Positions 26,167 to 34,481 of a stretch of 64,000 nucleotides of DNA are shown here, in pieces. Source of the stretch: Acidimicrobiia bacterium (lineage in GTDB: Bacteria; Actinomycetota; Acidimicrobiia; Spongiisociales; UBA11373); the NCBI GenBank assembly GCA_040902765.1, contig JBBDWO010000029.1:1-64000 (forward strand). Reading direction: 5' to 3'. The notes beneath the pieces were generated by a model. It worked only from the letters and a program-made list of their open reading frames with translations, was not told the origin of the DNA and made no database searches. The translations under genes and the position numbers were made by a program. The number at the start of each line of letters is the position of its first letter. Positions within the stretch are counted from its first letter, which is position 1.

Positions 26167-26523
26167 GTGGGAGCCAAGAGACGCTGGCGTGACTACCGAA
26201 CCCCCGGCGGACGAAGACCGGTCAAGCAGTTCATCGATGGTCTGTCAGATGCGGATGCCGCTGCAATCGTCGCTGCCATGAAGGACGTGGAGGTGAATGG
26301 CAACGAAGTCGCGCACCATCTTGACGGTGACATCTACGAGGTGCGTGCTGCTGGTGACAAGCAGGCTTTCCGCATCCTGTACGCAACGGAGGGCAAGGAG
26401 GACCAAGTGCTTCTGGCCCTTGAATCGATCTCCAAGAAGACCCAGAGGACTCCCCGGCAGGCCATCCAGCTCGCGAAGCGGAGGCTTGCCGACTGGCGAT
26501 CGCGTGGCCGGAAGCAGTCTTGA
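26167..26523 (+). CDS. higB: HigB-type toxin (Gp49-like family)
   Basis: A 118-aa RelE-superfamily, phage Gp49-like protein: RRPVKQFIDGLSDAD, HHLDGDIYEVRA, a core FRILYATEG, and LLALESISKKTQRTPRQAIQLAKRR. HigB/RelE toxins cleave mRNA on ribosomes. GTG start. It precedes an XRE antitoxin, the toxin-first order typical of higBA. Confidence 0.85.
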   Translation: MGAKRRWRDYRTPGGRRPVKQFIDGLSDADAAAIVAAMKDVEVNGNEVAHHLDGDIYEVRAAGDKQAFRILYATEGKEDQVLLALESISKKTQRTPRQAIQLAKRRLADWRSRGRKQS

Positions 26524-26559
26524 ACTGCTATATCGTATTTGGTATATCGCTAACGATAT
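26520..26559 (+). promoter_or_regulatory. Promoter/operator between higB and higA
   Basis: TTGAAC (26520-26525) and TATATC (26543-26548) are spaced 17 bases, a good sigma-70-type promoter. The -10 overlaps a perfect inverted repeat ATATCG-ctaa-CGATAT (26544-26559), and another ATATCG is at 26530-26535. This suggests antitoxin-autoregulated internal transcription of higA. Confidence 0.6.
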
Positions 26560-26595
26560 GCCAATGTGATGCCGAAGAAGTACACGGGAGGGGCA

Positions 26596-26937
26596 ATGAC
26601 CGACTTTCTCACTGAACTCATCGAAGAGCGAGGCGAAGCAAACGAGCACTTCGCCGAGCTGGTCGCCGCCGCCTTCAAGCGACGCGAGCTCGTTCGACAA
26701 CTTGCTGAGATCCGCACCGAACTTTCGATCTCGCAGACACGGCTTGCCGCACTGATGGGAACGTCACAGTCCGCGGTTGCGCGACTTGAGTCCGGCGACA
26801 CTGACGCGCGCGCCTCCACCCTTGCACGATATGCAGCTGCCCTGGGGCACCGAATCGAGTTTGAGATCGTTGAGGAGTCCATCCCGCGAAGCGATGGCAA
26901 GCCCCAGAGGCGCCGTCAAGAAATCGCCTCGGCCTGA
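26596..26937 (+). CDS. higA: HigA-type antitoxin (XRE family)
   Basis: A 113-aa XRE protein. Its helix-turn-helix reads LSISQTRLAALMGTSQSAVARLESG. The ATG at 26596 has a strong GGGAGGGG ribosome-binding site; an upstream ATG at 26566 is possible. It likely neutralises HigB and represses via the palindrome over its own promoter. Confidence 0.85.
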   Translation: MTDFLTELIEERGEANEHFAELVAAAFKRRELVRQLAEIRTELSISQTRLAALMGTSQSAVARLESGDTDARASTLARYAAALGHRIEFEIVEESIPRSDGKPQRRRQEIASA

Positions 26938-26977
26938 ACTGCGCCAGCCGCACAACCGGCTCGTCGGCACGCAGCAC

Positions 26978-27023
26978 TGATCACGTCGCGGCACCCTCGC
27001 CGAGCGTGCGGGAATGTCACCTG
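26978..27023 (+). repeat. Accessory boundary repeat, copy 2
   Basis: TGATC, GCACCCTCGCCG, then GAGCGTGCGGGAATGTCAC. GCAC/GTGC and CTC/GAG can pair as a small hairpin. It lies between higA and the NYN gene. Confidence 0.85.
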
Positions 27024-27084
27024 AGTGGCGACGAGCATATGTGGAACCCCGACGACCGAGGGGGTGTCGTAGCCAACCCATACG

Positions 27085-27732
27085 ATGCCACGAGTGGCAA
27101 GGGTCAATGTGTATGTGGACGGCTTCAATCTCTACTTCGGGGCTCTCAAGGATCATCCTGATCTGAAGTGGCTCGATCTCGCTGCGCTCGCCAAACGCCT
27201 ACTCAAGGACGACGACACCGTCAACCAGATCAGGTACTTCACCGCTCGGATCGACTCGAGAGGTGATCCGCAGGCGCCCCAGCGACAGGAGACCTACCTC
27301 AGAGCGCTCAGGACCATCCCGAACCTGTCCATCGACTACGGACGGTTCAAGACGCGAACGAAGATGCAACGCCTCGCAAATCCACCCGCCTCGGGTCCGA
27401 AACGCGTCGAAGTGCTCGTCACCGAGGAGAAGGGATCGGACGTCAACCTCGCGACACATCTGCTCTGGGACGCGTTCAACGGCGAAGGCTCGACGTCCCT
27501 CGTCATATCGGGCGACACCGACCTCGTTCGCCCCATCGAGGTAGTGGCTCGACGTCTGAATAGGAAGGTGGGGGTCGTCAACGGGACGCTGAACGCCGCA
27601 CCAAGCCATGAGCTCGTGAGAGTCGCCTCGTGGATCAAGCGCCTGAGGATCGGAGTCCTCCGTGACTCACAGTTTCCAGAGAGCCTTTCCGACTCCACCG
27701 GCACATTCCGTCGGCCCGCTGGCTGGACATAG
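27085..27732 (+). CDS. NYN-domain (PIN-like) ribonuclease
   Basis: A 215-aa NYN/LabA-type protein. Acidic active-site residues appear in VYVDGFNLYF (Asp12), KGSDVNLATHLLWDAF (Asp119, Asp129) and SGDTDLVRPI (Asp144, Asp146). Family members are metal-dependent RNases, several linked to phage defence or RNA turnover. It stands alone between boundary repeats, followed by a strong hairpin. Confidence 0.85.
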   Translation: MPRVARVNVYVDGFNLYFGALKDHPDLKWLDLAALAKRLLKDDDTVNQIRYFTARIDSRGDPQAPQRQETYLRALRTIPNLSIDYGRFKTRTKMQRLANPPASGPKRVEVLVTEEKGSDVNLATHLLWDAFNGEGSTSLVISGDTDLVRPIEVVARRLNRKVGVVNGTLNAAPSHELVRVASWIKRLRIGVLRDSQFPESLSDSTGTFRRPAGWT

Positions 27733-27758
27733 GGAATCAGCCAGAAGGAGATAACGCA

Positions 27759-27782
27759 GAGACCCGCCTCGCGGCGGGTCTC
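27759..27782 (+). terminator. Strong GC hairpin after the NYN gene
   Basis: GAGACCCGCC-tcgc-GGCGGGTCTC is a perfect ten-base-pair stem with a four-base loop, 27 bases past the NYN stop. No T-tract follows on the plus strand, so it may be a factor-assisted terminator. Confidence 0.6.
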
Positions 27783-27843
27783 GCACCCAGCCACCGAGGC
27801 GACTGGGGGTCTGCAGTCATTATCGGGGTCATAGCCTGCTCAG

Positions 27844-27999
27844 TCAAGCGAATAGGTTCCGCAGTTGTTCGATCAGGTCTCGCCCAGGGGTGATCGTGGC
27901 GTAGTGCTCCTCGACGAGTCGTTCGATGGGTAGGGTTCGGCGTGCGCTACGTCTGCCTTGGGGTGGTGCGCGGTTGCGGAAGGAACCATGACAGCGTTC
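27844..27999 (-). pseudogene. Fragment resembling the C-terminus of a large serine recombinase
   Basis: The minus strand encodes, in a frame without a usable start, RTLPIERLVEEHYATITPGR... followed by DLIEQLRNLFA and a stop. This resembles the region after the zinc ribbon of large serine recombinases, where an 'HYATI' segment is common. The match is from memory and weak; the catalytic part is absent. If real, it is a remnant of a mobile element in the accessory region. Confidence 0.25.
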
Positions 28000-28028
28000 G
28001 GCCTTCGTTCGTTGGGGAGGGGTACTGC

Positions 28029-28994
28029 GTGGGTGAGGATGTTCGTCCGGCGCTCAAGTTCGGTGCTGACTGCTTCAGTCAGCACACAGATTGGCCGTCG
28101 TATCTGAGGGCAATGCAAGCTGCTGAGGATCTGGGCTACGACTCCCTGTGGACACCGGATCATCTGATCCCCACCCCGCCCGATGCCGACCCCGAAGGTG
28201 CGATTCTGGAGCCTTACATGTGCCTGGCCGGAGTAGCCGCCATGACCTCGAGGGCCACTCTTGGCTGCCTGGTCAGCCCGATCAGCCTCCGCCAACCGGC
28301 GCTCCTGGTGAAGATGATCACGGCCCTCGACCACATGAGCAACGGAAGAGCGATCCTCGGTTTGGGTGCCGGATGGCATCAGGAGGAGCATCGGCAATAC
28401 GGATTCGAGTTCGGGAAGGGATTCGGGGAGCGGCTCGACTGGCTTCGGCAGGCTCTCCCGGTGATGCGGGGAATGCTTGACGGAACTCGTCCGTCGTCTT
28501 TGGGAGGTCGATATGACATCCAGGAAGCGGTGAACTCCCCCGCACCCGTCCAGGCCCGCCTTCCTATCCTGATCGGCGGCACCGGCCCCAGGGTGACACT
28601 CCGACTCGTGGCCGAGTACGGAGACATGTGCAACCTGATCGGATCGCCGGACCAGGTCGCCACTGCCGAGGCCAAGCTGATCGAGCACTGTGAAGCGATC
28701 GATCGGGATCCGGCCCAGATCGAACGAACGGTCGCAATCCGTCAGCCCGTCATCCGCGATTCCCGCTCGGAAGCCGAACAGGTGCTGAACGAGATCTTCG
28801 CTCACAACGACTCCGAGCCGTGGAGCAGGGACATGATGGGAACTCCGCAGGACCTGGTTGAGAGATGTGCTCCATATGTCGAGATGGGCTACCGGCACCT
28901 CGTCTTTCAATACCTCGCCCCCTTCGATGCGCAGACGATGGAGCGCCTCGCTACTGAGGTGAGGCCGCAGCTCGAGGCCATCGCCAACGCCTGA
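28029..28994 (+). CDS. Luciferase-like (LLM) F420-type oxidoreductase
   Basis: A 321-aa member of the bacterial luciferase-like family: LGYDSLWTPDHLI, TLGCLVSPISLRQPALL, GRAILGLGAGWHQEEH, and LPILIGGTGPRVTLRLVAEYGD. Such proteins usually use F420 or FMN to oxidise small molecules. The GTG at 28029 is preferred over upstream starts because GGGGAGGGG lies just before it. It is a metabolic gene within a defence-like region; a second LLM gene lies at 41.4 kb. Confidence 0.85.
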   Translation: MGEDVRPALKFGADCFSQHTDWPSYLRAMQAAEDLGYDSLWTPDHLIPTPPDADPEGAILEPYMCLAGVAAMTSRATLGCLVSPISLRQPALLVKMITALDHMSNGRAILGLGAGWHQEEHRQYGFEFGKGFGERLDWLRQALPVMRGMLDGTRPSSLGGRYDIQEAVNSPAPVQARLPILIGGTGPRVTLRLVAEYGDMCNLIGSPDQVATAEAKLIEHCEAIDRDPAQIERTVAIRQPVIRDSRSEAEQVLNEIFAHNDSEPWSRDMMGTPQDLVERCAPYVEMGYRHLVFQYLAPFDAQTMERLATEVRPQLEAIANA

Positions 28995-29103
28995 CCCACC
29001 AGGACCTTCTGTGCGGCCCCCAAGTGTGGATCACCTGACTGGCGTGAGACGGAACGGAATCACAGCGAAGTCCTGACAGGGGTGCTGAAGGACCCGTGAC
29101 TCG

Positions 29104-29134
29104 TGATCGCCGCCGCCTCGGGGAGAGTGCGGGA
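29104..29134 (+). repeat. Accessory boundary repeat, copy 3
   Basis: TGATCGCC, GCCTCGGGG, then AGAGTGCGGGAATGTCACC. It lies between the LLM gene and the convergent GNAT gene, ending four bases from the GNAT stop. Confidence 0.85.
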
Positions 29135-29137
29135 ATG

Positions 29138-29644
29138 TCACCGGAGGGATTCCCGCCGCGGCGGATCCTGAGCGCGGGAGTGCAGCAACGTCACCGAGTG
29201 ATTGTCCGTCCTTACGACCTCGAAGCCGAACCGCTCGTACAGGCTCACGGCCCGGTTTCGGTCGTCGACCGAGAGGCTGCACCGAGTTACAGACCCCAGC
29301 AAGCGTCCCATGAGTGCGGTTCCCAGCCCATGTCCTCTCCATTTGGCAACAACCGCGATCGAGACCTCGGGCGTGTCTTCGTCTACGAATCCGTAGCCTG
29401 GTGCGTCACTCCCGAACCGGCGTACCCAAACCGCTCCCGCGGGGTCGCCTGACACGGTCTCAGCAACCCAGCCAGCATCTCCTGGCTGGCTGCCGAAGTC
29501 CCGGACGTACCTTGCAAGCTCGGGTTCGTCGACGACGGCCCTCCGCAACCGTGGATCTCCGCGTGGTACGAACAGCGCCTCGTACAACATGTCCACGAGA
29601 AACGGCTCGTCGTGCTCCGTCGCCTCACGGATACGGAACTCCAT
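29138..29644 (-). CDS. GNAT-family N-acetyltransferase
   Basis: A 168-aa acetyltransferase: EFRIREATEHDEPFL at the start, acetyl-CoA loop AKWRGHGLGTALM (the RGxGxG/A pattern), and VDDRNRAVSLYERFGFEVV at the end. The substrate cannot be inferred. The ATG at 29644 matches the fold start; a second ATG seven codons upstream and still longer frames exist. Confidence 0.8.
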   Translation of the reverse strand: MEFRIREATEHDEPFLVDMLYEALFVPRGDPRLRRAVVDEPELARYVRDFGSQPGDAGWVAETVSGDPAGAVWVRRFGSDAPGYGFVDEDTPEVSIAVVAKWRGHGLGTALMGRLLGSVTRCSLSVDDRNRAVSLYERFGFEVVRTDNHSVTLLHSRAQDPPRRESLR

Positions 29645-29798
29645 ACGCAGTGACGCTAGCGACATGCCCGCAGACAGCTCCGCCAGGTTCGGCCAGAGCC
29701 TGGAATTGTTGTATGCGTACGCGGCCGTCGCCCTCGGCTGGCGTTGCGACTGCCCCATGATCTCCCCGATCGCGGCTCTGACTGCGAGATGATCGACG

Positions 29799-30704
29799 GT
29801 GACCCGCAGGGTCGTCGAGGGTTGCCTACTCCGACGCGATGCTGAAGAGCCGGACGAGTTCGTGGTGTGGGTATGCGACTGCCTTGAGATCCAGTTGTCG
29901 CCACAGGACACATGGTTACCGGTCCGAGCTGGCTTGCCCCTCGCTACGGTCTACGCCATGGCTGGCTACGGAACGCATCTCTTCTGCCGGTCTTGGGCGG
30001 ATGATCTGATCCGTCGACTACTTGAGGTGTCACGAGGCTGGGCAAGAGAACTGCGCCTCGAGATGCACTACCGAACTCGCGCGGTTGACGGAGATAGCAC
30101 GCGGTGGGAACTCTGGGTGGACGGCAACTCCTTCGCCATCGCAGCTTGGAGCAGACAACTGGAGCGCGAATTGCCGACGGTCGCTCGAGGATTCGACCGC
30201 ATTCGCGAGAGCACGGCAGCGGCCATCGCTGAGTCTTTGGCAACGCGATGGATCGGTTGGTGTGTCGGCGATGAAACGGATCCCCGAGTCCGGACGTCCA
30301 CACGCGACGAGGGCCGATGGATCTGGCCCATCGTTGACTACCCCCTCGACACGCCGAACACTGCCCGACTGATCATGGCCGACGACTTGCTCGCGAGATG
30401 GCTTGTCGGAGAACTTCCCGAAGAGACCGTGGTTGAAGAGCTGCACACCATTGTCGAGGCGCTGTTACGCCACCGGCTCAGTGCGGGTCGATCAGTTCGT
30501 TGGCCCGAACTGCTTGTCCGGGCAGACGACGCGGGCCTACTGAGCCCGACTGAAGTCAAGGTACTGGAGGTGTTCAACCGTACGTGGCGTCGTGAGCTGA
30601 AGCACATGGGACGGGTGCTCACGACCGAGGAGCGTAAGGAAGCGAAGCGATTGTTGTGGAGTGTCCTATCGATTGCAGAGAACGCGCTCGGGAGTGCCAA
30701 GTGA
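29799..30704 (+). CDS. Hypothetical protein
   Basis: A 301-aa soluble protein from a GTG start; an internal ATG at 29958 would give 248 aa and may be the true start. The C-terminal third has LLSPTEVKVLEVFNRTWRREL and ends with TEERKEAKRLLWSVLSIAENAL, predicted helical. There are no recognised motifs. Codon use is less GC-biased than in the core genes. Confidence 0.6.
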   Translation: MTRRVVEGCLLRRDAEEPDEFVVWVCDCLEIQLSPQDTWLPVRAGLPLATVYAMAGYGTHLFCRSWADDLIRRLLEVSRGWARELRLEMHYRTRAVDGDSTRWELWVDGNSFAIAAWSRQLERELPTVARGFDRIRESTAAAIAESLATRWIGWCVGDETDPRVRTSTRDEGRWIWPIVDYPLDTPNTARLIMADDLLARWLVGELPEETVVEELHTIVEALLRHRLSAGRSVRWPELLVRADDAGLLSPTEVKVLEVFNRTWRRELKHMGRVLTTEERKEAKRLLWSVLSIAENALGSAK

Positions 30705-30879
30705 CTCTGGTGAGATCGTGTGCCGGCTAGGCGGCACCTCGGTCGTCGACCAGCGTCTGAGCGAGACGACGAGTCCAACTCCTGCGCCTCGATCGTGTCG
30801 TCAGCCTCTGGAACTGTGGCCGGTGATGTACTACTTGAGACCTGTCTTGGCCTTACGCGATCGCATTTCATGCTTCGAA

Positions 30880-31243
30880 CTAGCACTCAATGACCACGGT
30901 TCCCACTCCCACGTGCCTTCCCCATCCGCTTTTCGTTTCGAACTCCACTGCGCGCGACAATTCTCTGGCGTCCCTGAAGCAGGGGCGGTTGCACTTGAGG
31001 CACAATATCCCTGGCGAGCCTGCTCTACCTCGGGGTGGCCCGGGTGTGCAACGGATGGGCTCAGGGACTGTGCGGTTGATCTGAACACACACTTCCCTGG
31101 ATTCGCCGCAGCCGCCGCAGACCAGTCTTGCCTTGACGACCGCCGCAGACCAGTCTTGCCTTGACGAATCGCTCCAAGTTGCACCTCCAAGTCGAGATGG
31201 GCTCAACGTATCTCCAAGGTGTGACACGTTTGTGCAATCTCAT
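30880..31243 (-). pseudogene. Zinc-ribbon protein gene broken by an exact 28-bp duplication
   Basis: From an ATG at 31243 the frame reads MRLHKRVTPWRYVEPISTW... to VKARLVCGG, then is thrown out of frame by a perfect tandem 28-bp duplication (31112-31167). Removing one copy restores a 336-bp, 111-aa frame continuing CGES...IRCTPG...ILCLKCNRPCF to VGVGTVVIEC. Cys pairs CGGC and CLKC suggest a zinc ribbon. The mutation looks recent because the two copies are identical. Confidence 0.65.
31112..31167. repeat. Perfect 28-bp tandem duplication
   Basis: Two identical 28-bp units, 31112-31139 and 31140-31167. The length is not a multiple of three, so it frameshifts the overlapping zinc-ribbon gene. 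Confidence 0.95.
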
Positions 31244-31432
31244 CGGTTAACTGGCCAACGAGGATGAGGTTCACCGGCTGCAAGTTCGTGTTCTGAGTGT
31301 CTCGCGGGTGTCAAGTCGAGACAGACGGAATGTCCGCTCCCTAATCTGGCGGGGTGACTCCCGATGTAGACCACGTGGGCGCCCACCACGATCTCGAGCT
31401 CTCGATCTAGCTCGGTGCTGAGGCACTGAGGA

Positions 31433-31471
31433 CATCACCGCCACCTCGGCCGACGTACGTAAATGCCATCA
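31433..31471 (+). repeat. Accessory boundary repeat, degenerate copy
   Basis: CCTCGGCC then GACGTACGTAAATGCCAT aligns to the repeat core with mostly transition differences (about 18 of 26 positions match by eye). It falls where a boundary is expected, between the zinc-ribbon pseudogene and the AbiC-like gene. Confidence 0.45.
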
Positions 31472-31518
31472 GAACCTTGGGCCGACGGTGGTCCTGGATC
31501 TGGGTCGGCCGCGCCGAC

Positions 31519-32373
31519 CTATTCAAACCTACCGGATGACCTGAATGACAACTTCTCGGAACCCATGCTGACCGCAAGCTCATGCCAAGCGGTCTTGAGC
31601 CACCCGTAGCTCGCATCGATGGCCATGAAGTGCAGTCCTCGGAAGATGCCGAACTCCTCGGCATGCTCGGCGATGTCCCCATCGCGCTCGTTCACATCTC
31701 CCGACAGCATCCAGACCATCAAGAGAAGAAGCTCGTCGGAGGACAGTTGGGCTCGTAACAGCCGGCCGTACGTGAGGGCGCGATCGGTGTCCTCCATCGC
31801 GCCGAGAAACCTAAGTATCTCTCCCACCAACCTGAAGTAGTGGCCCATGTAGGGATAGCTGTCGCTGCTCAACTCGCCATAGGCCTGCTCTGCACGCTGG
31901 ACGGGAGACAGAGATCCGCTGGTCTCTTGAAGCAGGCGGTGCATCTGCAGAGCTAGGTGGTGGAGCGCCTGCCTTCCTGTGACGATGCCTCCAAGGTCGA
32001 GATCGCTCACCGTGTCACGATGCATTTCTAGCAGAGCGAAGAAGGCCGCTTCAGTGCGCTGTGACTCGATCGAGGCAAGCTGCGTCGCCACGACCTCACG
32101 TTGCTCCTCCATAGCCTGGCGGGCTCGTGCGATCTCCGCGCTTTGCAGTTCCAATTCGCGATTCTGGAAGAACAGCGCCACGACAACGCCCGCAAAGGCC
32201 AAGCCCGAGAACAGCGCTCCGACCAGGCCGAAGGCATCGCCCCACAGGGCGCGTTCACGCAGTCCGGGCCAGATCAGAGGCGGCCCAAACCCGACAACAA
32301 TCCACAGCAGCATGACGCCGCCGAAAGCGACGATCGCAACGGGTGTGACCCTGCGGAGCTGCCGTTCGGTCAT
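31519..32373 (-). CDS. AbiC-like putative phage abortive-infection protein
   Basis: A 284-aa protein with two N-terminal membrane helices (about 11-33 and 46-69), a coiled coil NRELELQSAEIARARQ, then FFALLEMHRDTV and the family hallmark YGRLLRAQLSSDELLLL (202-218). This layout matches the putAbiC family, linked to abortive infection in phage-infected cells. The mechanism is unknown. It occupies its own repeat-bounded interval. Confidence 0.8.
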   Translation of the reverse strand: MTERQLRRVTPVAIVAFGGVMLLWIVVGFGPPLIWPGLRERALWGDAFGLVGALFSGLAFAGVVVALFFQNRELELQSAEIARARQAMEEQREVVATQLASIESQRTEAAFFALLEMHRDTVSDLDLGGIVTGRQALHHLALQMHRLLQETSGSLSPVQRAEQAYGELSSDSYPYMGHYFRLVGEILRFLGAMEDTDRALTYGRLLRAQLSSDELLLLMVWMLSGDVNERDGDIAEHAEEFGIFRGLHFMAIDASYGWLKTAWHELAVSMGSEKLSFRSSGRFE

Positions 32374-32446
32374 CGGCTAGACAGCGTAGACCGAGCGAAC
32401 AGGATGGCACGTGACGAACAGAGATGGCCCGACAAACTCGCGGAGG

Positions 32447-32487
32447 TGATGCACCCCGCCTCAGCCAGCGTGCAGGAATGTCACCAG
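32447..32487 (+). repeat. Accessory boundary repeat, copy 4
   Basis: TGATGCACCCC, GCCTCAGCC, then AGCGTGCAGGAATGTCACC. GCAC/GTGC can pair. It lies between the AbiC-like and DUF3800 genes. Confidence 0.85.
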
Positions 32488-32505
32488 CGGAGAACGCCGA
32501 GTCGG

Positions 32506-33351
32506 CTACGGGGGTGAGAATAGGGCTGACCCAGGCTGGCGCCCCACCGGGTCGGAAACCGTGATTCCTCCACGCCACCGACCGCTGATATCGGAGTAGC
32601 GATACTGCAAGTCCTGAAACCGAGAGCCATACCGCATCCGCAAGGTGTCGTACTGCGGTGCGACGTGGACGCCTGTGATTACGCCTGCGCAGTAGGTCCT
32701 CGTTGCCATCGGGAACAGCACGCCGTTCACCAGATCCGCGATCTGTAGTCCGACGTGATTCCCGCTGCGTCCGAAGGTCGGCACTTCTACAACCCGGTTC
32801 AACTCGTCACCGAGGACTCGGTGCTTCATCGTGTACAGAGAATGGGCCACTCTCTCATCCAGCTGGTGAGTCCGGCTGTCCGCGACAACCATGCCTTCTC
32901 CGTCGTTGGAGATCAGGTATTGCTGGAACGCTCGGCACAGTGCTTGCATCGAGTAGGTGTAGGTGGAGCGACCATTGAAGGAGGCGCCGGGTGTCTTGAC
33001 CCACACTCGGGCGATCAGGCGGGCGTCGTGTGTTTCGAGTAGGTCGAACACTCGGTCCACAAACCCGATCGCTGTCCTTCTCTCGTCGCGCGAGCCGCTC
33101 CGCACGGCCCTGCGGATATCTGAAGCCTTGACCTCAACCAACACCGAGTCCAGATGGTGGCTCAATGACGACATCAGACCGGGGTAGAACCGGGTCTTGA
33201 GATCGAGGTAGGCCGCTGAAAGCGCTCCGACCTCGCTTGCGTCGATGATGAGGCCACCCAGCACGAAGACCGGCGCAACTACGGTCGGGCTCGCGCTTGC
33301 CAAGGGTATCGGCTGAGCATCACCCGCCTCATCGACGTAACAGAGGTACAT
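32506..33351 (-). CDS. DUF3800 protein (predicted RNase H-like nuclease)
   Basis: A 281-aa DUF3800 protein. It starts MYLCYVDEAGD, the family's acidic first motif (Asp7, Glu8, Asp11), and has VVADSRTHQLDE and GLQIADLVNGVLF later. The family is often encoded in defence islands and is predicted to be nuclease-like. The ATG at 33351 is preferred because homology begins exactly there. A ten-base-pair hairpin sits in its leader. Confidence 0.8.
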   Translation of the reverse strand: MYLCYVDEAGDAQPIPLASASPTVVAPVFVLGGLIIDASEVGALSAAYLDLKTRFYPGLMSSLSHHLDSVLVEVKASDIRRAVRSGSRDERRTAIGFVDRVFDLLETHDARLIARVWVKTPGASFNGRSTYTYSMQALCRAFQQYLISNDGEGMVVADSRTHQLDERVAHSLYTMKHRVLGDELNRVVEVPTFGRSGNHVGLQIADLVNGVLFPMATRTYCAGVITGVHVAPQYDTLRMRYGSRFQDLQYRYSDISGRWRGGITVSDPVGRQPGSALFSPP

Positions 33352-33403
33352 ATGGGGCCACTCTGCCAGATGCAGGCGGTGTGGGCCAGGCCTACAGGCA
33401 CAA

Positions 33404-33432
33404 CTGTGGCCCGACACAAGGCCGGGCCACAG
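33404..33432 (-). promoter_or_regulatory. Hairpin in the DUF3800 leader
   Basis: CTGTGGCCCG (33404-33413) pairs perfectly with CGGGCCACAG (33423-33432) around a nine-base loop, about 53 bases upstream of the DUF3800 start. It could be an operator or an attenuating RNA hairpin. Confidence 0.5.
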
Positions 33433-33559
33433 GACTTGCCGTCTGAGCCGAAGCCCCCACGGCGAACGATCAATGTCGCTGCCACAGAGCTTATCGCAAG
33501 GGCTGTGGCTCTGCAATAGGAATCGGTCCCATTGGCCCTGCAGTTGAGTGTTGTCGGTG

Positions 33560-33600
33560 TGATCGCTCCACCCTCGGCCAGGGTGCGGGAATGTCACCAG
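33560..33600 (+). repeat. Accessory boundary repeat, copy 5
   Basis: TGATCGCTC, CACCCTCGGCCAGGGTG, then CGGGAATGTCACC. CACCCT and AGGGTG form a perfect six-base-pair stem immediately before the conserved core. Confidence 0.85.
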
Positions 33601-33809
33601 GCCCGAGGGGCACCCCGTTCGCCAATGGGGCAATGGACGTCACTCTCAGCGCTGGTGTCTTCTCGTACTCCGATTCCGGCGGCTCCCGCGATCCTGTCGC
33701 ACTACTCCACGCCATGGGCCGATCCGCGGCCGACTGGCAACCGGTCTTCGACCGAGTGTGAGGGCAAGTACCTGCAGTGGAGATAGGGGCCACGCACTAC
33801 CCTCGGCAG

Positions 33810-34214
33810 GTGACATCATTCGAATCAATTCGGCAGGCGGTGACGAGTCACGAACAGCTCGCCATCGCCATGGCAAGCGCCACGGCTCTCGACGAGCAGG
33901 CCCGCAAGCTTGCCGAACCGCTCACCGCCCAATTCAAGGTTCTCATGGGCGAACACAGCGCCCTCGCCGCCGCGATGCGGGGGTTCGCGCGCGCGGAGTT
34001 CTCCTTCGGGAGTCTTGATCAAGCCATCCTTGGCAAGGCCGTGGACATGGCGGGGTCGTTGAAACGGCTCGCCTCGGGATTCGCCAGGCTGACGAAGACG
34101 GCATCGGCTCTGGGGCCGCAGTGGCCATCGATGGGCTTGAGGAGCGCCACGCCGGGTTGGTCTCAGCGGTCGCGCAGGAGGTTGCGGACAGGGCAGCGCC
34201 ATCCGATGTCCTGA
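33810..34214 (+). CDS. Hypothetical helical protein, possibly 5' part of a frameshifted gene
   Basis: About 134 aa from a GTG start, helical in character (TSFESIRQAVTSHEQLAIAM...). After about residue 98 the sequence becomes Arg/Ser-rich and looks out of frame, while the frame at 34121 takes over with normal composition. The two may be one gene with an indel near 34.1 kb. Confidence 0.5.
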   Translation: MTSFESIRQAVTSHEQLAIAMASATALDEQARKLAEPLTAQFKVLMGEHSALAAAMRGFARAEFSFGSLDQAILGKAVDMAGSLKRLASGFARLTKTASALGPQWPSMGLRSATPGWSQRSRRRLRTGQRHPMS

Positions 34215-34405
34215 CCGATCGCGGAAACAACGGCAACCTCCAACTGCAAGACGTCGCTCAGCTGTCCGGCCTTGTTCTCTTCTCCTTTGCCACCGTCCTA
34301 GCAGTCAGGGTCGCCTGGCTTACTACCGAAGGAGCCACATTCGTTGGCAGCGTTGCTGCTCTCGCCTTGTTGTGGGAGCGGGTGGTTAGCAAGTTCAACG
34401 AATAG
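34121..34405 (+). CDS. Hypothetical membrane-ending protein, possibly 3' part of the previous gene
   Basis: A 94-aa frame (GTG AIDGLEERHAGLVSAVAQEV...) ending in two hydrophobic segments, LSGLVLFSFATVLAVRVAWL and TFVGSVAALALLW. It overlaps the preceding frame by 94 bases and stays open upstream, which supports either a frameshifted single gene or programmed frameshifting. Confidence 0.5.
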   Translation: MAIDGLEERHAGLVSAVAQEVADRAAPSDVLTDRGNNGNLQLQDVAQLSGLVLFSFATVLAVRVAWLTTEGATFVGSVAALALLWERVVSKFNE

Positions 34406-34410
34406 CACAC

Positions 34411-34450
34411 ACTCTCCACGGCCAAGCGTGTGGGGATGCCCCCCAGGTCC
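34411..34450 (+). repeat. Accessory boundary repeat, degenerate copy
   Basis: CCACGGCCAAGCGTGTGGGGATGCC resembles the repeat core (AGCGTG.GGGAATGTC) and lies between the membrane-ending gene and the reverse transcriptase. It is weaker than the other copies. Confidence 0.4.
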
Positions 34451-34481
34451 GAGGCCCTATTAGCCGTTCGCCCGCTATCGC

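Larger units (their letters stand above)
33352..33809. other. 458-bp gap without a convincing gene
   Basis: Holds the DUF3800 leader hairpin, boundary repeat copy 5, and about 200 bases of unremarkable sequence before the next gene. Open frames here look like noise. Confidence 0.6.
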
